NCBI GenBank assembly: GCA_017560175.1
Contig: JAFYOK010000123.1
Location: 1-7,975 of the forward strand
Length of the DNA stretch: 7,975 nucleotides
Direction: 5' to 3'
From: Clostridia bacterium
Lineage (GTDB): Bacteria; Bacillota; Clostridia; Oscillospirales; Butyricicoccaceae
Made by a program: the position numbers and the translations under genes. This document shows, piece by piece, positions 1-6,618 of the stretch. A model generated the notes under the pieces. That model saw only the letters and a program-made list of their open reading frames with translations, made no database searches and had not been told where the DNA came from. Numbering within the stretch: position 1 is the stretch's first letter; each line of letters starts with the position of its first letter.

Positions 1-652
1 CAGCCTGTGTAATGGGGCGGCCGACAACGATGAACTCTGTGCCGGTCTCACGAGCCTTGGCAGGTGTCATAACACGGGACTGGTCGCCCATGTTGCCATC
101 GGGGTAACGGATGCCGGGTGTGACTGTGATGAAGTCCTTGCCGCAGGCATTCTTAACGATGGCAGCCTCCAGGGGAGAGCAGACAACGCCGTTCAGGCCG
201 GCTTCCTTGGTGTTGCGTGCATAGTGAGCAACGGTGTCTTCCATAGCAGCGTTGATCAGCAGTTCCTTCTGCATACGCTCCTGGTTGGTGGATGTCAGCT
301 GTGTAACAGCGATCAGGATAGCGGGATCGCCGATGGCGCCCTCTGCCAGACCTTCCTTAGCTGCACGCATCATGTCGATGGTACCTGCAGCATGGACGTT
401 GGTCATGTCGACGCCCAGACGAGCCAGGTTCTTCATGGCCTTCTTAACGGTTGTGGGGATATCGTGGAGCTTCAGATCGAGGAAAATCTTGTGGCCGCGA
501 TCCTTGATGGCGCGGACGATGTCGGGACCTTCGCCATAGAAGAGCTCCATGCCGATCTTAACGAAGGGCTTCTCTTCCTTAAACTGGTCGAGGAATGCAA
601 TGGTGTCTGCCTTATCCTTAAAGTCGCAGGCAATGATAACGTCTCTGTTCAT
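1..652 (-). CDS. pyrF: Orotidine 5'-phosphate decarboxylase, 3' end cut by window edge
   Basis: The enzyme decarboxylates orotidine 5'-phosphate to UMP, the last step of de novo UMP synthesis, in the cytosol. The visible 217 codons begin MNRDVIIACD and form a TIM-barrel decarboxylase. Asp10 follows the first strand and Lys32 sits in FVKIG. The catalytic Asp-x-Lys-x-x-Asp signature reads DLKLHDI at residues 59-65 (Asp59, Lys61, Asp64). TPGIR lies near residues 178-182 and the phosphate-binding VVGRPIT at 209-215. Only roughly 15-25 C-terminal residues should be missing, judging from the usual 230-240 residues. The ATG at 652-650 overlaps the pyrD stop by one base (TAATG), and a GGAAGGAG site lies 12 nt upstream, so translation is probably coupled to pyrD. 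The reading frame has no internal break. The identification is firm; pyrE probably follows outside the window, as in Bacillus. Confidence 0.97.
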   Translation of the reverse strand, partial: MNRDVIIACDFKDKADTIAFLDQFKEEKPFVKIGMELFYGEGPDIVRAIKDRGHKIFLDLKLHDIPTTVKKAMKNLARLGVDMTNVHAAGTIDMMRAAKEGLAEGAIGDPAILIAVTQLTSTNQERMQKELLINAAMEDTVAHYARNTKEAGLNGVVCSPLEAAIVKNACGKDFITVTPGIRYPDGNMGDQSRVMTPAKARETGTEFIVVGRPITQA

Positions 653-1569
653 TAGAATTTCAGACTCCTTCCGATGATATCTTTCAGGCTGCCGATGCCG
701 TATTCGTCCATCTTCTTGGGCAGCTCATTGATAATGTTGGGGCAAGCGAAGGGATCGACCAGGTTCTGTGCGCCGACCTGAATGGCCGATGCACCTGCCG
801 ACATGAACTCGATGACATCATCAGCTGTGGCAATACCGCCAACGCCGATGATGGGCAGATCGACGGCCTGTGCGACCTGGTAAACCATGCGCAGTGCGAC
901 CGGCTTGATGGCCGGGCCGGAGAAGCCCGACATCTTTGTGCTGACGATGGGCTTGCCGGTTCTGGGATCGATGACCATACCCAGCAGGGTGTTGATCAGG
1001 GTGATGCCGTCGGCGCCGCCGGCTGCGCAGGCCTTCGCGATGGCTGCGATGTCGGTGACGTTGGGAGACAGCTTCATGTAAACGGGCTTATGGGTAACTG
1101 CCTTAACAGCCTTGGTGACTTCCTCTGCAGCAGCAGGATCTGTACCGAAAGCCATACCGCCATGGCGGACATTGGGGCAGCTGATGTTGATTTCGAGAAT
1201 GTCGATCTCGGGTGCCTTGTCGAACTTCTCGGCAACCATGACATACTCCTCGATGGAGAAGCCGGAAATGTTGGCCAGCAGGACGCCGTCGTAGATCTTA
1301 CGGACGGCAGGCAGCTCACGGGCGACAACGGCGTCGACACCGGGATTCTGCAGGCCTACGGCATTGAGCATGCCTTCGCGGCATTCTGCAATACGGGGGG
1401 TGGGATTGCCGAAGCGCTCCTCACCTGTGGTGCCCTTGAGGCTGATGCCGCCCAGGACGTTGAGGTCATAGAAACGGGACATCTCCTGGCCGAAGCCGAA
1501 GGTACCGCTGGCAGGAATGACAGGGTTCTTGAGGGTAATACCGCTCAGTGTGGTCTCCAGTCTGTTCAT
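652..1569 (-). CDS. pyrD: Dihydroorotate dehydrogenase class 1B, catalytic (FMN) subunit
   Basis: This subunit oxidises dihydroorotate to orotate on FMN. In the class 1B enzyme electrons pass through PyrK to NAD+, in a cytosolic PyrD2-PyrK2 tetramer. The 305-residue protein begins MNRLETTLSG. Visible marks include SGTFGFG (21-27), GISLKGTT (41-48, FMN-contacting Lys45), NAVGLQNPG (69-77), and NISCPNVRHGG (128-138), whose Cys131 is the class 1 catalytic base. They continue with MKLSPN (165-170), INTLLGM (192-198), the FMN-phosphate loop GVGGI (242-246) and GASAIQVGA (259-267). The frame stays open upstream to an ATG at 1647, but that would add 26 unrelated residues inside pyrK. The ATG at 1569 has a strong AGGAGG site, matches the family N-terminus and overlaps the pyrK stop by one base (TAATG). 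Adjacent pyrK confirms class 1B rather than quinone-linked class 2. Confidence 0.98.
   Translation of the reverse strand: MNRLETTLSGITLKNPVIPASGTFGFGQEMSRFYDLNVLGGISLKGTTGEERFGNPTPRIAECREGMLNAVGLQNPGVDAVVARELPAVRKIYDGVLLANISGFSIEEYVMVAEKFDKAPEIDILEINISCPNVRHGGMAFGTDPAAAEEVTKAVKAVTHKPVYMKLSPNVTDIAAIAKACAAGGADGITLINTLLGMVIDPRTGKPIVSTKMSGFSGPAIKPVALRMVYQVAQAVDLPIIGVGGIATADDVIEFMSAGASAIQVGAQNLVDPFACPNIINELPKKMDEYGIGSLKDIIGRSLKF
665..672 (-). promoter_or_regulatory. Ribosome binding site of pyrF
   Basis: On the minus strand the bases read GGAAGGAG, inside the last codons of pyrD and 12 nt before the pyrF ATG. The spacing is longer than usual, but the TAATG overlap would let ribosomes finishing pyrD restart directly. 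It supports the ATG at 652 as the pyrF start. Confidence 0.7.
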
Positions 1570-2303
1570 TATTCGAAGGACACCTCCTCTGTGGGGAATA
1601 CGGGGCCATCCTGGCAGATACGCTTGGTACCGACCAGAGTATGGCATGTGCAGCCCATGCAGGCGCCGAAGCCGCAGCCCATACGCTCTTCAAAGGACAG
1701 CTGACCGGGGATGCCGGTGCGGTGCAGGCTCTTCAGCATGGGGTGAGGACCGCAGGCGAAGAAATAGTCGCAGTCGGTCTGCTTGAGGGCATCGGTGACG
1801 AAACCGTGGATACCCATGGTACCGTCATCGGTGGTGACCATGACCTTAGCGCCCAGAGCCTCGAACTTTTCGATGTAGAAGACAACATCCTTTGTGGCAA
1901 AGCCCAGGATGGCGGTGACTTCAACGCCTTCAGCGATCAGACGGCGGGCTGTATCGTACATGGGAGGAACACCGACGCCGCCGCCGATGACAGCAGCCTT
2001 CTTGCCCTTGGCCTTGGAGGTATCAAAACCGTTGCCCAGGCCGCAGAGGATGTCCAGCTGCTGACCGGCCTGCATGGTGGTCATCTGCTTTGTGCCCTTG
2101 CCGACCGCCTTATAGATGATGGTCAGCTGGCCTTCCTCATAGTGGCAGACACTGATGGGACGGCGGAGGTAAAGGCCCTCCAGGGCGATATTGATAAACT
2201 GGCCGGGGTTGCTCAGGGAAGAAGTATCTCCCCTGAGCACCATCTCATAGGTATCCGGCGCGATCTTTGTATTGGAAAGGATCTCGTAGTAACCTTTGTT
2301 CAT
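1569..2303 (-). CDS. pyrK: Dihydroorotate dehydrogenase class 1B, electron transfer subunit
   Basis: PyrK carries FAD and a [2Fe-2S] cluster and passes electrons from the FMN of PyrD to NAD+. The 244-residue protein has the ferredoxin-reductase layout. The N-terminal FAD-binding barrel contains RRPISVC (47-53) and the following IYKAVGKGT (63-71). The nucleotide-binding domain has GGGVGVPP (107-114), and FFACGP lies at 181-186. The C-terminal cluster motif holds Cys210, Cys215, Cys218 and Cys230 (C-x4-C-x2-C-x11-C) in ERMGCGFGACMGC, with a further Cys220, and is followed by QDGPVF. All four ligand cysteines are present, so the subunit looks functional. The start is set by AGGAGAA just upstream. 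It lies 40 nt downstream of carB and overlaps pyrD by one base, as expected for two subunits made in equal amounts. Confidence 0.97.
   Translation of the reverse strand: MNKGYYEILSNTKIAPDTYEMVLRGDTSSLSNPGQFINIALEGLYLRRPISVCHYEEGQLTIIYKAVGKGTKQMTTMQAGQQLDILCGLGNGFDTSKAKGKKAAVIGGGVGVPPMYDTARRLIAEGVEVTAILGFATKDVVFYIEKFEALGAKVMVTTDDGTMGIHGFVTDALKQTDCDYFFACGPHPMLKSLHRTGIPGQLSFEERMGCGFGACMGCTCHTLVGTKRICQDGPVFPTEEVSFE
1581..1590 (-). promoter_or_regulatory. Ribosome binding site of pyrD
   Basis: The minus strand reads AGAGGAGGTG, a near-perfect anti-16S match lying within the last pyrK codons (Glu-Glu-Val), about 11-13 nt before the ATG at 1569. It decides the pyrD start against the longer open frame beginning at 1647. 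Confidence 0.8.
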
Positions 2304-2343
2304 GTCGTTCTCCTGAAAATCGGATGGTGATGCGGACTATAGA
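2304..2343 (-). other. carB-pyrK intergenic gap, 40 nt
   Basis: This is the only gap longer than 2 nt between genes in the window. Apart from the pyrK ribosome binding site it shows no convincing hairpin, T-run, terminator or promoter by eye. Transcription most likely reads through. Confidence 0.7.
2308..2314 (-). promoter_or_regulatory. Ribosome binding site of pyrK
   Basis: The minus strand reads AGGAGAA, 4 nt from the ATG at 2303 (6 nt from the GGAG core). It lies in the only real intergenic gap of the operon, so pyrK translation starts independently of carB. Confidence 0.8.
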
Positions 2344-5300
2344 TTACATATCGATGGTCGAGACACCAACGGTGATCTCTTCCAGAACGTCCAGCAGAAC
2401 GGTGACTGTGTCGAGAGATGTGAACATTGTAACATTGTTCTCGACAGCGCCGCGGCGGATCTGGATACCGTCGTGGGGATCGCCGTTGTGAGACTGGGTG
2501 TTGATGACGTAGGTGATGTGACCCTGCTTCAGAGCGTCGAGGATCTCGGTGTTGCCCTCGCTGATCTTCTTTCTGATCTTGGTACGGATGCCGTTCTCCT
2601 TCAGGAAGTTGGCTGTACCCTCTGTAGCCTCGATGTTGAAGCCCAGGTTGTAGAAGCGGCGGATCAGGGACAGAGCTGCTTCCTTATCCTCATCGGCGAT
2701 GGTAGCAAAGACGGTACCGTAGTTCTCAACACGGTTGCCCGAAGCCTTCAGTGCCTTATACAGCGCACGTGTCAGGGTGTTGTCGTAACCGATGGCCTCA
2801 CCGGTGGACTTCATTTCGGGGGACAGGTATGCGTCGATACCATGGATCTTGGAGAAGGAGAATACGGGAGCCTTGACATACCAGCGCTTCTTCTCGGGTG
2901 CAACACCTGTGCCCAGGCCCTGATCCTTCAGGCTCTGACCCAGAGCGACCTTGGTGGCGATATTTGCCATCTTAACGCCTGTGACCTTGGAGATGAAGGG
3001 AACGGTTCTGGAAGAACGGGGGTTGACCTCGATGACGTAGACGTTTTCTTCCTTGTCAACGATGAACTGGATGTTGAAGGGGCCCTGGATGCCGATGCCG
3101 ACGCCCAGACGGATGGAGTAGTCGATGATGGTATCCTTGACCTTCTGGCTGACCGAGAAGGTGGGATAGACCGAGATCGAGTCACCGGAGTGGACACCGG
3201 TACGCTCAACGTGCTCCATGATGCCGGGGATATAAACATCTGTGCCGTCGCAGACACCGTCGATCTCCAGCTCCTTACCGGAGATATACTTGTCGACCAG
3301 AACGGGGGTCTCTTCGCTGGCAACGATCGCTTCCTTGAAGTAGACTCTCAGCTCAGCCTCACGGTTGACGATCTGCATCGCACGGCCGCCCAGAACGTAG
3401 GAAGGACGGACCAGAACGGGGTAGCCGATCTTCTCGGCGACCTTAACGCCGTCTTCAACGTTGGTGACGGCCTGGCCGACAGGCTGGGGAATACCCAGTT
3501 CGCTCATCAGCTTCTCAAAGCTGTCACGGTTCTCGGCGCGCTCAATGGCTGCGACCGATGTACCGATGATGGGAACATTGAGGCTCTCCAGGCGTGCTGC
3601 CAGGTTGATGGCGGTCTGACCGCCCAGTGTAACGATAACGCCGTGGGGCTTCTCCATGTCGATGATGTTCATAACATCTTCGATGGTCAGAGGCTCGAAG
3701 TACAGCTTATCGGAGATTGTATAGTCGGTAGAAACGGTTTCGGGGTTGTTGTTGATGATGATGGCTTCGTAGCCGGCTTCCTTGATGGCCCAGATTGCAT
3801 GGACGGTGGAGAAGTCGAACTCAACGCCCTGACCGATACGGATGGGGCCTGCGCCCAGAACGACGACCTTCTTGCGATCGGTGACGACCGACTCGTTCTC
3901 CTCTTCGTATGTGGAGTAGAAGTAGGGAACGTAAGCGTCGAACTCAGCACCGCAGGTGTCGATCATCTTATAAACAGGCATGATGCCGTTTGCCTTACGC
4001 AGCTCGAAGACTTCCTTCTCGCTCATGCCCCAGACGCCGCCGATATACTTATCGGAAATGCCCATCTTCTTGGCATCGCGCAGGACGCATGTGCAGCCCT
4101 TGTTCTCAGCGATGACCTTTTCGAAAGCAACGATGTTGCGCATCTTATCAACGAAGAAGAAGTCGATCTTTGTAGCTTCGCAGATGATGATGGGATCGAT
4201 GCCGCGGCGCAGCAGTTCGGCGATGGCGTAGATACGCTCGTCTGTTGCGTTCTTGATGTTGAACATCAGGTCAGCTTCCGACATATCGTCGAACTTGGCC
4301 ATGTGCAGGTGGTTGACGCCCTGCTCCAGACCACGGATGGCCTTCAGAAGGCTCTCTTCCATGGTACGGCCAACAGCCATGACCTCACCTGTAGCCTTCA
4401 TCTGGGTCGACAGGGTCTTGGTGGCGCTGGAGAACTTATCGAAGGGGAAGCGAGCGACCTTGCATACGACATAGTCGATGGAGGGCTCGAAGGATGCGGG
4501 TGTTGTAGCCAGAGCGATCTCGTCCAGATGGAAGCCCAGAGCGACCAGCGCAGAAACGCGGGCGATGGGATAACCGCTGGCCTTGGAAGCCAGAGCGGAA
4601 GAACGGGATACGCGGGGGTTAACTTCGATGACATAGTAGCTGAAGGAGTAGGGGTCCAGCGCGAACTGAACGTTACAGCCGCCCTCGATCTTCAGAGCTG
4701 TGATCAGACGCAGAGCAGCGTCATGCAGCATGCCGTATTCCTTCTTTGTCAGGGTCTGTGCAGGTGCAACGACCATGGAGTCGCCGGTGTGGACGCCGAC
4801 GGGGTCGATGTTTTCCATGGAGCAAATGGCGATGGCTGTGCCGTTCTTGTCACGCATGACTTCGAACTCGATCTCCTTATAGCCCTTGACCGACTTCTCG
4901 ACCAGGACCTGAGAAACGGGAGAGAGACGCAGCGCGTTCTCTGCCAGCTCCAGCAGTTCTTCATCGTCATCAGCAAAGCCGCCGCCTGTGCCGCCCAGTG
5001 TGAAAGCGGGACGGAGGACGATGGGGTAGCCGATCTCATGTGCAGCTTCCTTGATCTCTTCGACAGAGTGTGCAATGACCGACTTGATGACGGGCTCGCC
5101 GATCTCTTCGCACAGGTCACGGAACAGCTCACGGTCTTCAGCCTGCTCGATGGAGTCGAAGCTTGTACCCAGCAGCTCGCAGGAACATTCCTTCAGAATG
5201 CCCTTCTTCGCCAGCTGCATGGCCATGTTCAGACCGGTCTGGCCGCCCAGGGTGGGCAGCAGAGCGTCGGGGCGCTCCATACGGATGATCTTAGCGATAT

Positions 5301-5517
5301 ATTCCAGAGTCAGAGGCTCCATGTAGACCTTATCGGCGATATTGGTATCGGTCATGATGGTTGCGGGGTTGGAGTTGACCAGGATAACTTCATAGCCCTG
5401 CTCCTTGAGCGCCAGGCAGGCCTGTGTGCCCGAATAGTCGAACTCAGCAGCCTGACCGATGACGATGGGGCCCGAACCAATGACCAGAATCTTCTTCAAA
5501 TCTTCTCTCTTAGGCAT
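2344..5517 (-). CDS. carB: Carbamoyl-phosphate synthetase large subunit
   Basis: CarB makes carbamoyl phosphate from bicarbonate, ammonia and two ATP. The 1057-residue chain has the usual family length and two homologous synthetase halves. The first (about 1-398) has the start ILVIGSGP, Arg129, RPAFTLGGTGGG from Arg169, and metal ligands Gln284, Glu298 and Asn300. An oligomerisation region spans about 399-546. The second half (about 547-927) has VVVLGAGP, RPSYVLGGRAM from Arg704, and Gln817, Glu830 and Asn832. A C-terminal MGS-like allosteric domain (about 930-1057) keeps Thr965, Thr968 and Asn1006 near the positions that bind UMP in E. coli. The ATG at 5517 is chosen over a GTG at 5526: it has AGAGAGGTG at good spacing and the usual MPKREDLKKILVIG start, whereas the GTG lies inside that site. 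It overlaps carA by 8 nt. No catalytic loss was seen, in contrast to its partner CarA. Confidence 0.98.
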   Translation of the reverse strand: MPKREDLKKILVIGSGPIVIGQAAEFDYSGTQACLALKEQGYEVILVNSNPATIMTDTNIADKVYMEPLTLEYIAKIIRMERPDALLPTLGGQTGLNMAMQLAKKGILKECSCELLGTSFDSIEQAEDRELFRDLCEEIGEPVIKSVIAHSVEEIKEAAHEIGYPIVLRPAFTLGGTGGGFADDDEELLELAENALRLSPVSQVLVEKSVKGYKEIEFEVMRDKNGTAIAICSMENIDPVGVHTGDSMVVAPAQTLTKKEYGMLHDAALRLITALKIEGGCNVQFALDPYSFSYYVIEVNPRVSRSSALASKASGYPIARVSALVALGFHLDEIALATTPASFEPSIDYVVCKVARFPFDKFSSATKTLSTQMKATGEVMAVGRTMEESLLKAIRGLEQGVNHLHMAKFDDMSEADLMFNIKNATDERIYAIAELLRRGIDPIIICEATKIDFFFVDKMRNIVAFEKVIAENKGCTCVLRDAKKMGISDKYIGGVWGMSEKEVFELRKANGIMPVYKMIDTCGAEFDAYVPYFYSTYEEENESVVTDRKKVVVLGAGPIRIGQGVEFDFSTVHAIWAIKEAGYEAIIINNNPETVSTDYTISDKLYFEPLTIEDVMNIIDMEKPHGVIVTLGGQTAINLAARLESLNVPIIGTSVAAIERAENRDSFEKLMSELGIPQPVGQAVTNVEDGVKVAEKIGYPVLVRPSYVLGGRAMQIVNREAELRVYFKEAIVASEETPVLVDKYISGKELEIDGVCDGTDVYIPGIMEHVERTGVHSGDSISVYPTFSVSQKVKDTIIDYSIRLGVGIGIQGPFNIQFIVDKEENVYVIEVNPRSSRTVPFISKVTGVKMANIATKVALGQSLKDQGLGTGVAPEKKRWYVKAPVFSFSKIHGIDAYLSPEMKSTGEAIGYDNTLTRALYKALKASGNRVENYGTVFATIADEDKEAALSLIRRFYNLGFNIEATEGTANFLKENGIRTKIRKKISEGNTEILDALKQGHITYVINTQSHNGDPHDGIQIRRGAVENNVTMFTSLDTVTVLLDVLEEITVGVSTIDM

Positions 5518-6616
5518 TTGTGGCACCTCTCTTTGTCTTAAACTCTTTCATGTTCTCAACGAACTGCTCGTACAGGTAGCTGACACCTCTGGAGCCGGAA
5601 ACGCTGCCGGGCTGGAACTGGACCGAGAAGACCATCTGGTCTGCATTCTCGATACCTTCGATGGTGTTGTCGAGCAGGTTGATGTGTGTGACCTTGAGGC
5701 CTGTGCCCTCGAGGCTCTTTTCGCAGACAGCGTGATCGTGATTCTGGGAAGCGATCTCGATCTTGCCGTTGGCCAGGCAGCGGACGGGATGGTTGCCGCC
5801 GCGGTGGCCGACCTTCAGCTTATAGACCTTGGCGCCGTTGGCCAGAGCGATCAGCTGGTGGCCCAGATCGATACCGAAGATGGGCAGCTTGCCCTGCAGC
5901 TGGCGGATCAGCTCGATGACGCAGGGGACATCGGCAGGATCGCCGGGGCCGTTGGAAACCAGGATACCATCGGGACGCATGCCCATGATGGTCTCGCAGG
6001 ATGTTGTATAGGGAACGATGGTGACGTTGCAGCCGATCTCGTTCAGGCTGCGGATGATGTTGTGCTTGATGCCGCAGTCGATGGCGACAACATTGAACTT
6101 ATAGTTGGGGGTACGGCTGTACCAGACCTTCTTGCTGGAAACGCGCTCGACATGGTCATGATCGATGGAAGTTGCAGAAATGCGCTCCTGAGCCTCTTCG
6201 TTGGAAACGTTGATGTCGGTGATGATGGCGCGCATGTTGCCCTCGTTGCGGATCATACGAGTGATGGCACGGGTATCAACGCCCGAGATGCCGGGGATGC
6301 CGTTCTCCTCAAGCTCCTGGGACAGGGTCTTGGTATAACGGAAGTTGGACGGTGTATCATTGTAATCACGAACGATGAAGCCACCGATCTTGGGTGTCTT
6401 GGTCTCGTAGTCCTCATCGGCCAGACCATAGTTACCGATCAGGGGGTATGTCATGCAGACGATCTGACCGCAGTATGTGGGGTCAGACATGATCTCCTGA
6501 TAACCGACCACCGATGTGTCGAAAACGACTTCCTGAACGGTCTCGACATTGGCGCCGAAGCCGAAGCCCAGGAACTCTCTGCCGTTTTCAAAGACGAGCT
6601 TCTTATTGTATTCCAC
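5510..6616 (-). CDS. carA: Carbamoyl-phosphate synthetase small subunit with degenerate glutaminase site
   Basis: In the usual enzyme CarA hydrolyses glutamine and sends ammonia through a tunnel to CarB. This 368-residue protein has normal length and both domains: the small-chain N-terminal domain (about 1-150, with GYQEIMSDPTY at 38-48) and a class I glutamine amidotransferase fold (about 174-360, with SNGPGDP at 221-227, LGHQ at 251-254 and GHRGGNHPV at 270-278). The catalytic residues are missing, however. The nucleophile Cys in FGICLGHQ is Asp250 (FGIDLGHQ), and the His and Glu of QxHPE are Gln335 and Gly337 (VQFQPGS). The pocket motif NHGF reads NHDH (292-295). It therefore should not hydrolyse glutamine by the known mechanism, and probably acts as a structural or regulatory partner of an ammonia-using CarB. 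The start is GTG at 6616 with AGGAGGAA 6 nt upstream; no ATG occurs before codon 43. It lies 2 nt after pyrC and overlaps carB by 8 nt. Confidence 0.96.
   Translation of the reverse strand: MEYNKKLVFENGREFLGFGFGANVETVQEVVFDTSVVGYQEIMSDPTYCGQIVCMTYPLIGNYGLADEDYETKTPKIGGFIVRDYNDTPSNFRYTKTLSQELEENGIPGISGVDTRAITRMIRNEGNMRAIITDINVSNEEAQERISATSIDHDHVERVSSKKVWYSRTPNYKFNVVAIDCGIKHNIIRSLNEIGCNVTIVPYTTSCETIMGMRPDGILVSNGPGDPADVPCVIELIRQLQGKLPIFGIDLGHQLIALANGAKVYKLKVGHRGGNHPVRCLANGKIEIASQNHDHAVCEKSLEGTGLKVTHINLLDNTIEGIENADQMVFSVQFQPGSVSGSRGVSYLYEQFVENMKEFKTKRGATNA
5524..5532 (-). promoter_or_regulatory. Ribosome binding site of carB
   Basis: The minus strand reads AGAGAGGTG within the last codons of carA (Arg-Gly), 6 nt before the ATG at 5517. 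It decides the start, because the alternative GTG at 5526 forms part of this site. Confidence 0.75.
5606..5869 (-). other. Degenerate glutaminase active site within carA
   Basis: This interval spans the altered residues of CarA. Codon 250 (5869-5867) is GAT (Asp) instead of Cys. Codons 294 and 295 (5737-5732) are GAT and CAC (Asp, His) instead of Gly and Phe. Codon 335 (5614-5612) is CAG (Gln) instead of His, and codon 337 (5608-5606) is GGC (Gly) instead of Glu. The expected residues correspond to Cys269, Gly313, Phe314, His353 and Glu355 of E. coli CarA. The surrounding framework motifs are conserved and in frame. Confidence 0.93.
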
Positions 6617-6618
6617 GC

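Noticed and set aside
1570..1647. An N-terminal extension of 26 residues on pyrD, starting at the ATG at 1647.
   Set aside because: It lies wholly inside pyrK, does not resemble PyrD N-termini, and the ATG at 1569 has a strong ribosome binding site and the standard overlap.
1575..1674. The extra Cys220 beside the PyrK [2Fe-2S] ligands as an unusual cluster.
   Set aside because: The standard four ligands (Cys210, Cys215, Cys218, Cys230) are present, and an additional Cys in this segment is, as far as I recall, common in PyrK proteins.
2304..2343. A terminator, internal promoter or PyrR-type attenuator between carB and pyrK.
   Set aside because: Forty bases with no clear hairpin or T-run and no conserved PyrR-binding loop; only the pyrK ribosome binding site is recognisable.
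5518..5526. A GTG start for carB three codons upstream of the ATG.
   Set aside because: The GTG is part of the AGAGAGGTG ribosome binding site that serves the ATG at 5517, and CarB proteins usually begin MPKR.
2473..5541. A 1022-codon open frame on the plus strand opposite carB, with similar long frames at 1548-2330, 5459-6889 and 6514-7947.
   Set aside because: Each is in exact codon register with the real gene opposite and exists because that gene avoids TTA, CTA and TCA codons. The translations are low-complexity, rich in Asp, Leu, Val and Gly, and show no family motif.
5510..6616. carA as a pseudogene.
   Set aside because: The frame is uninterrupted and of normal length, with conserved framework motifs, a strong ribosome binding site and coupling to carB. 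Only active-site positions are altered, which fits retention in a changed role better than decay.
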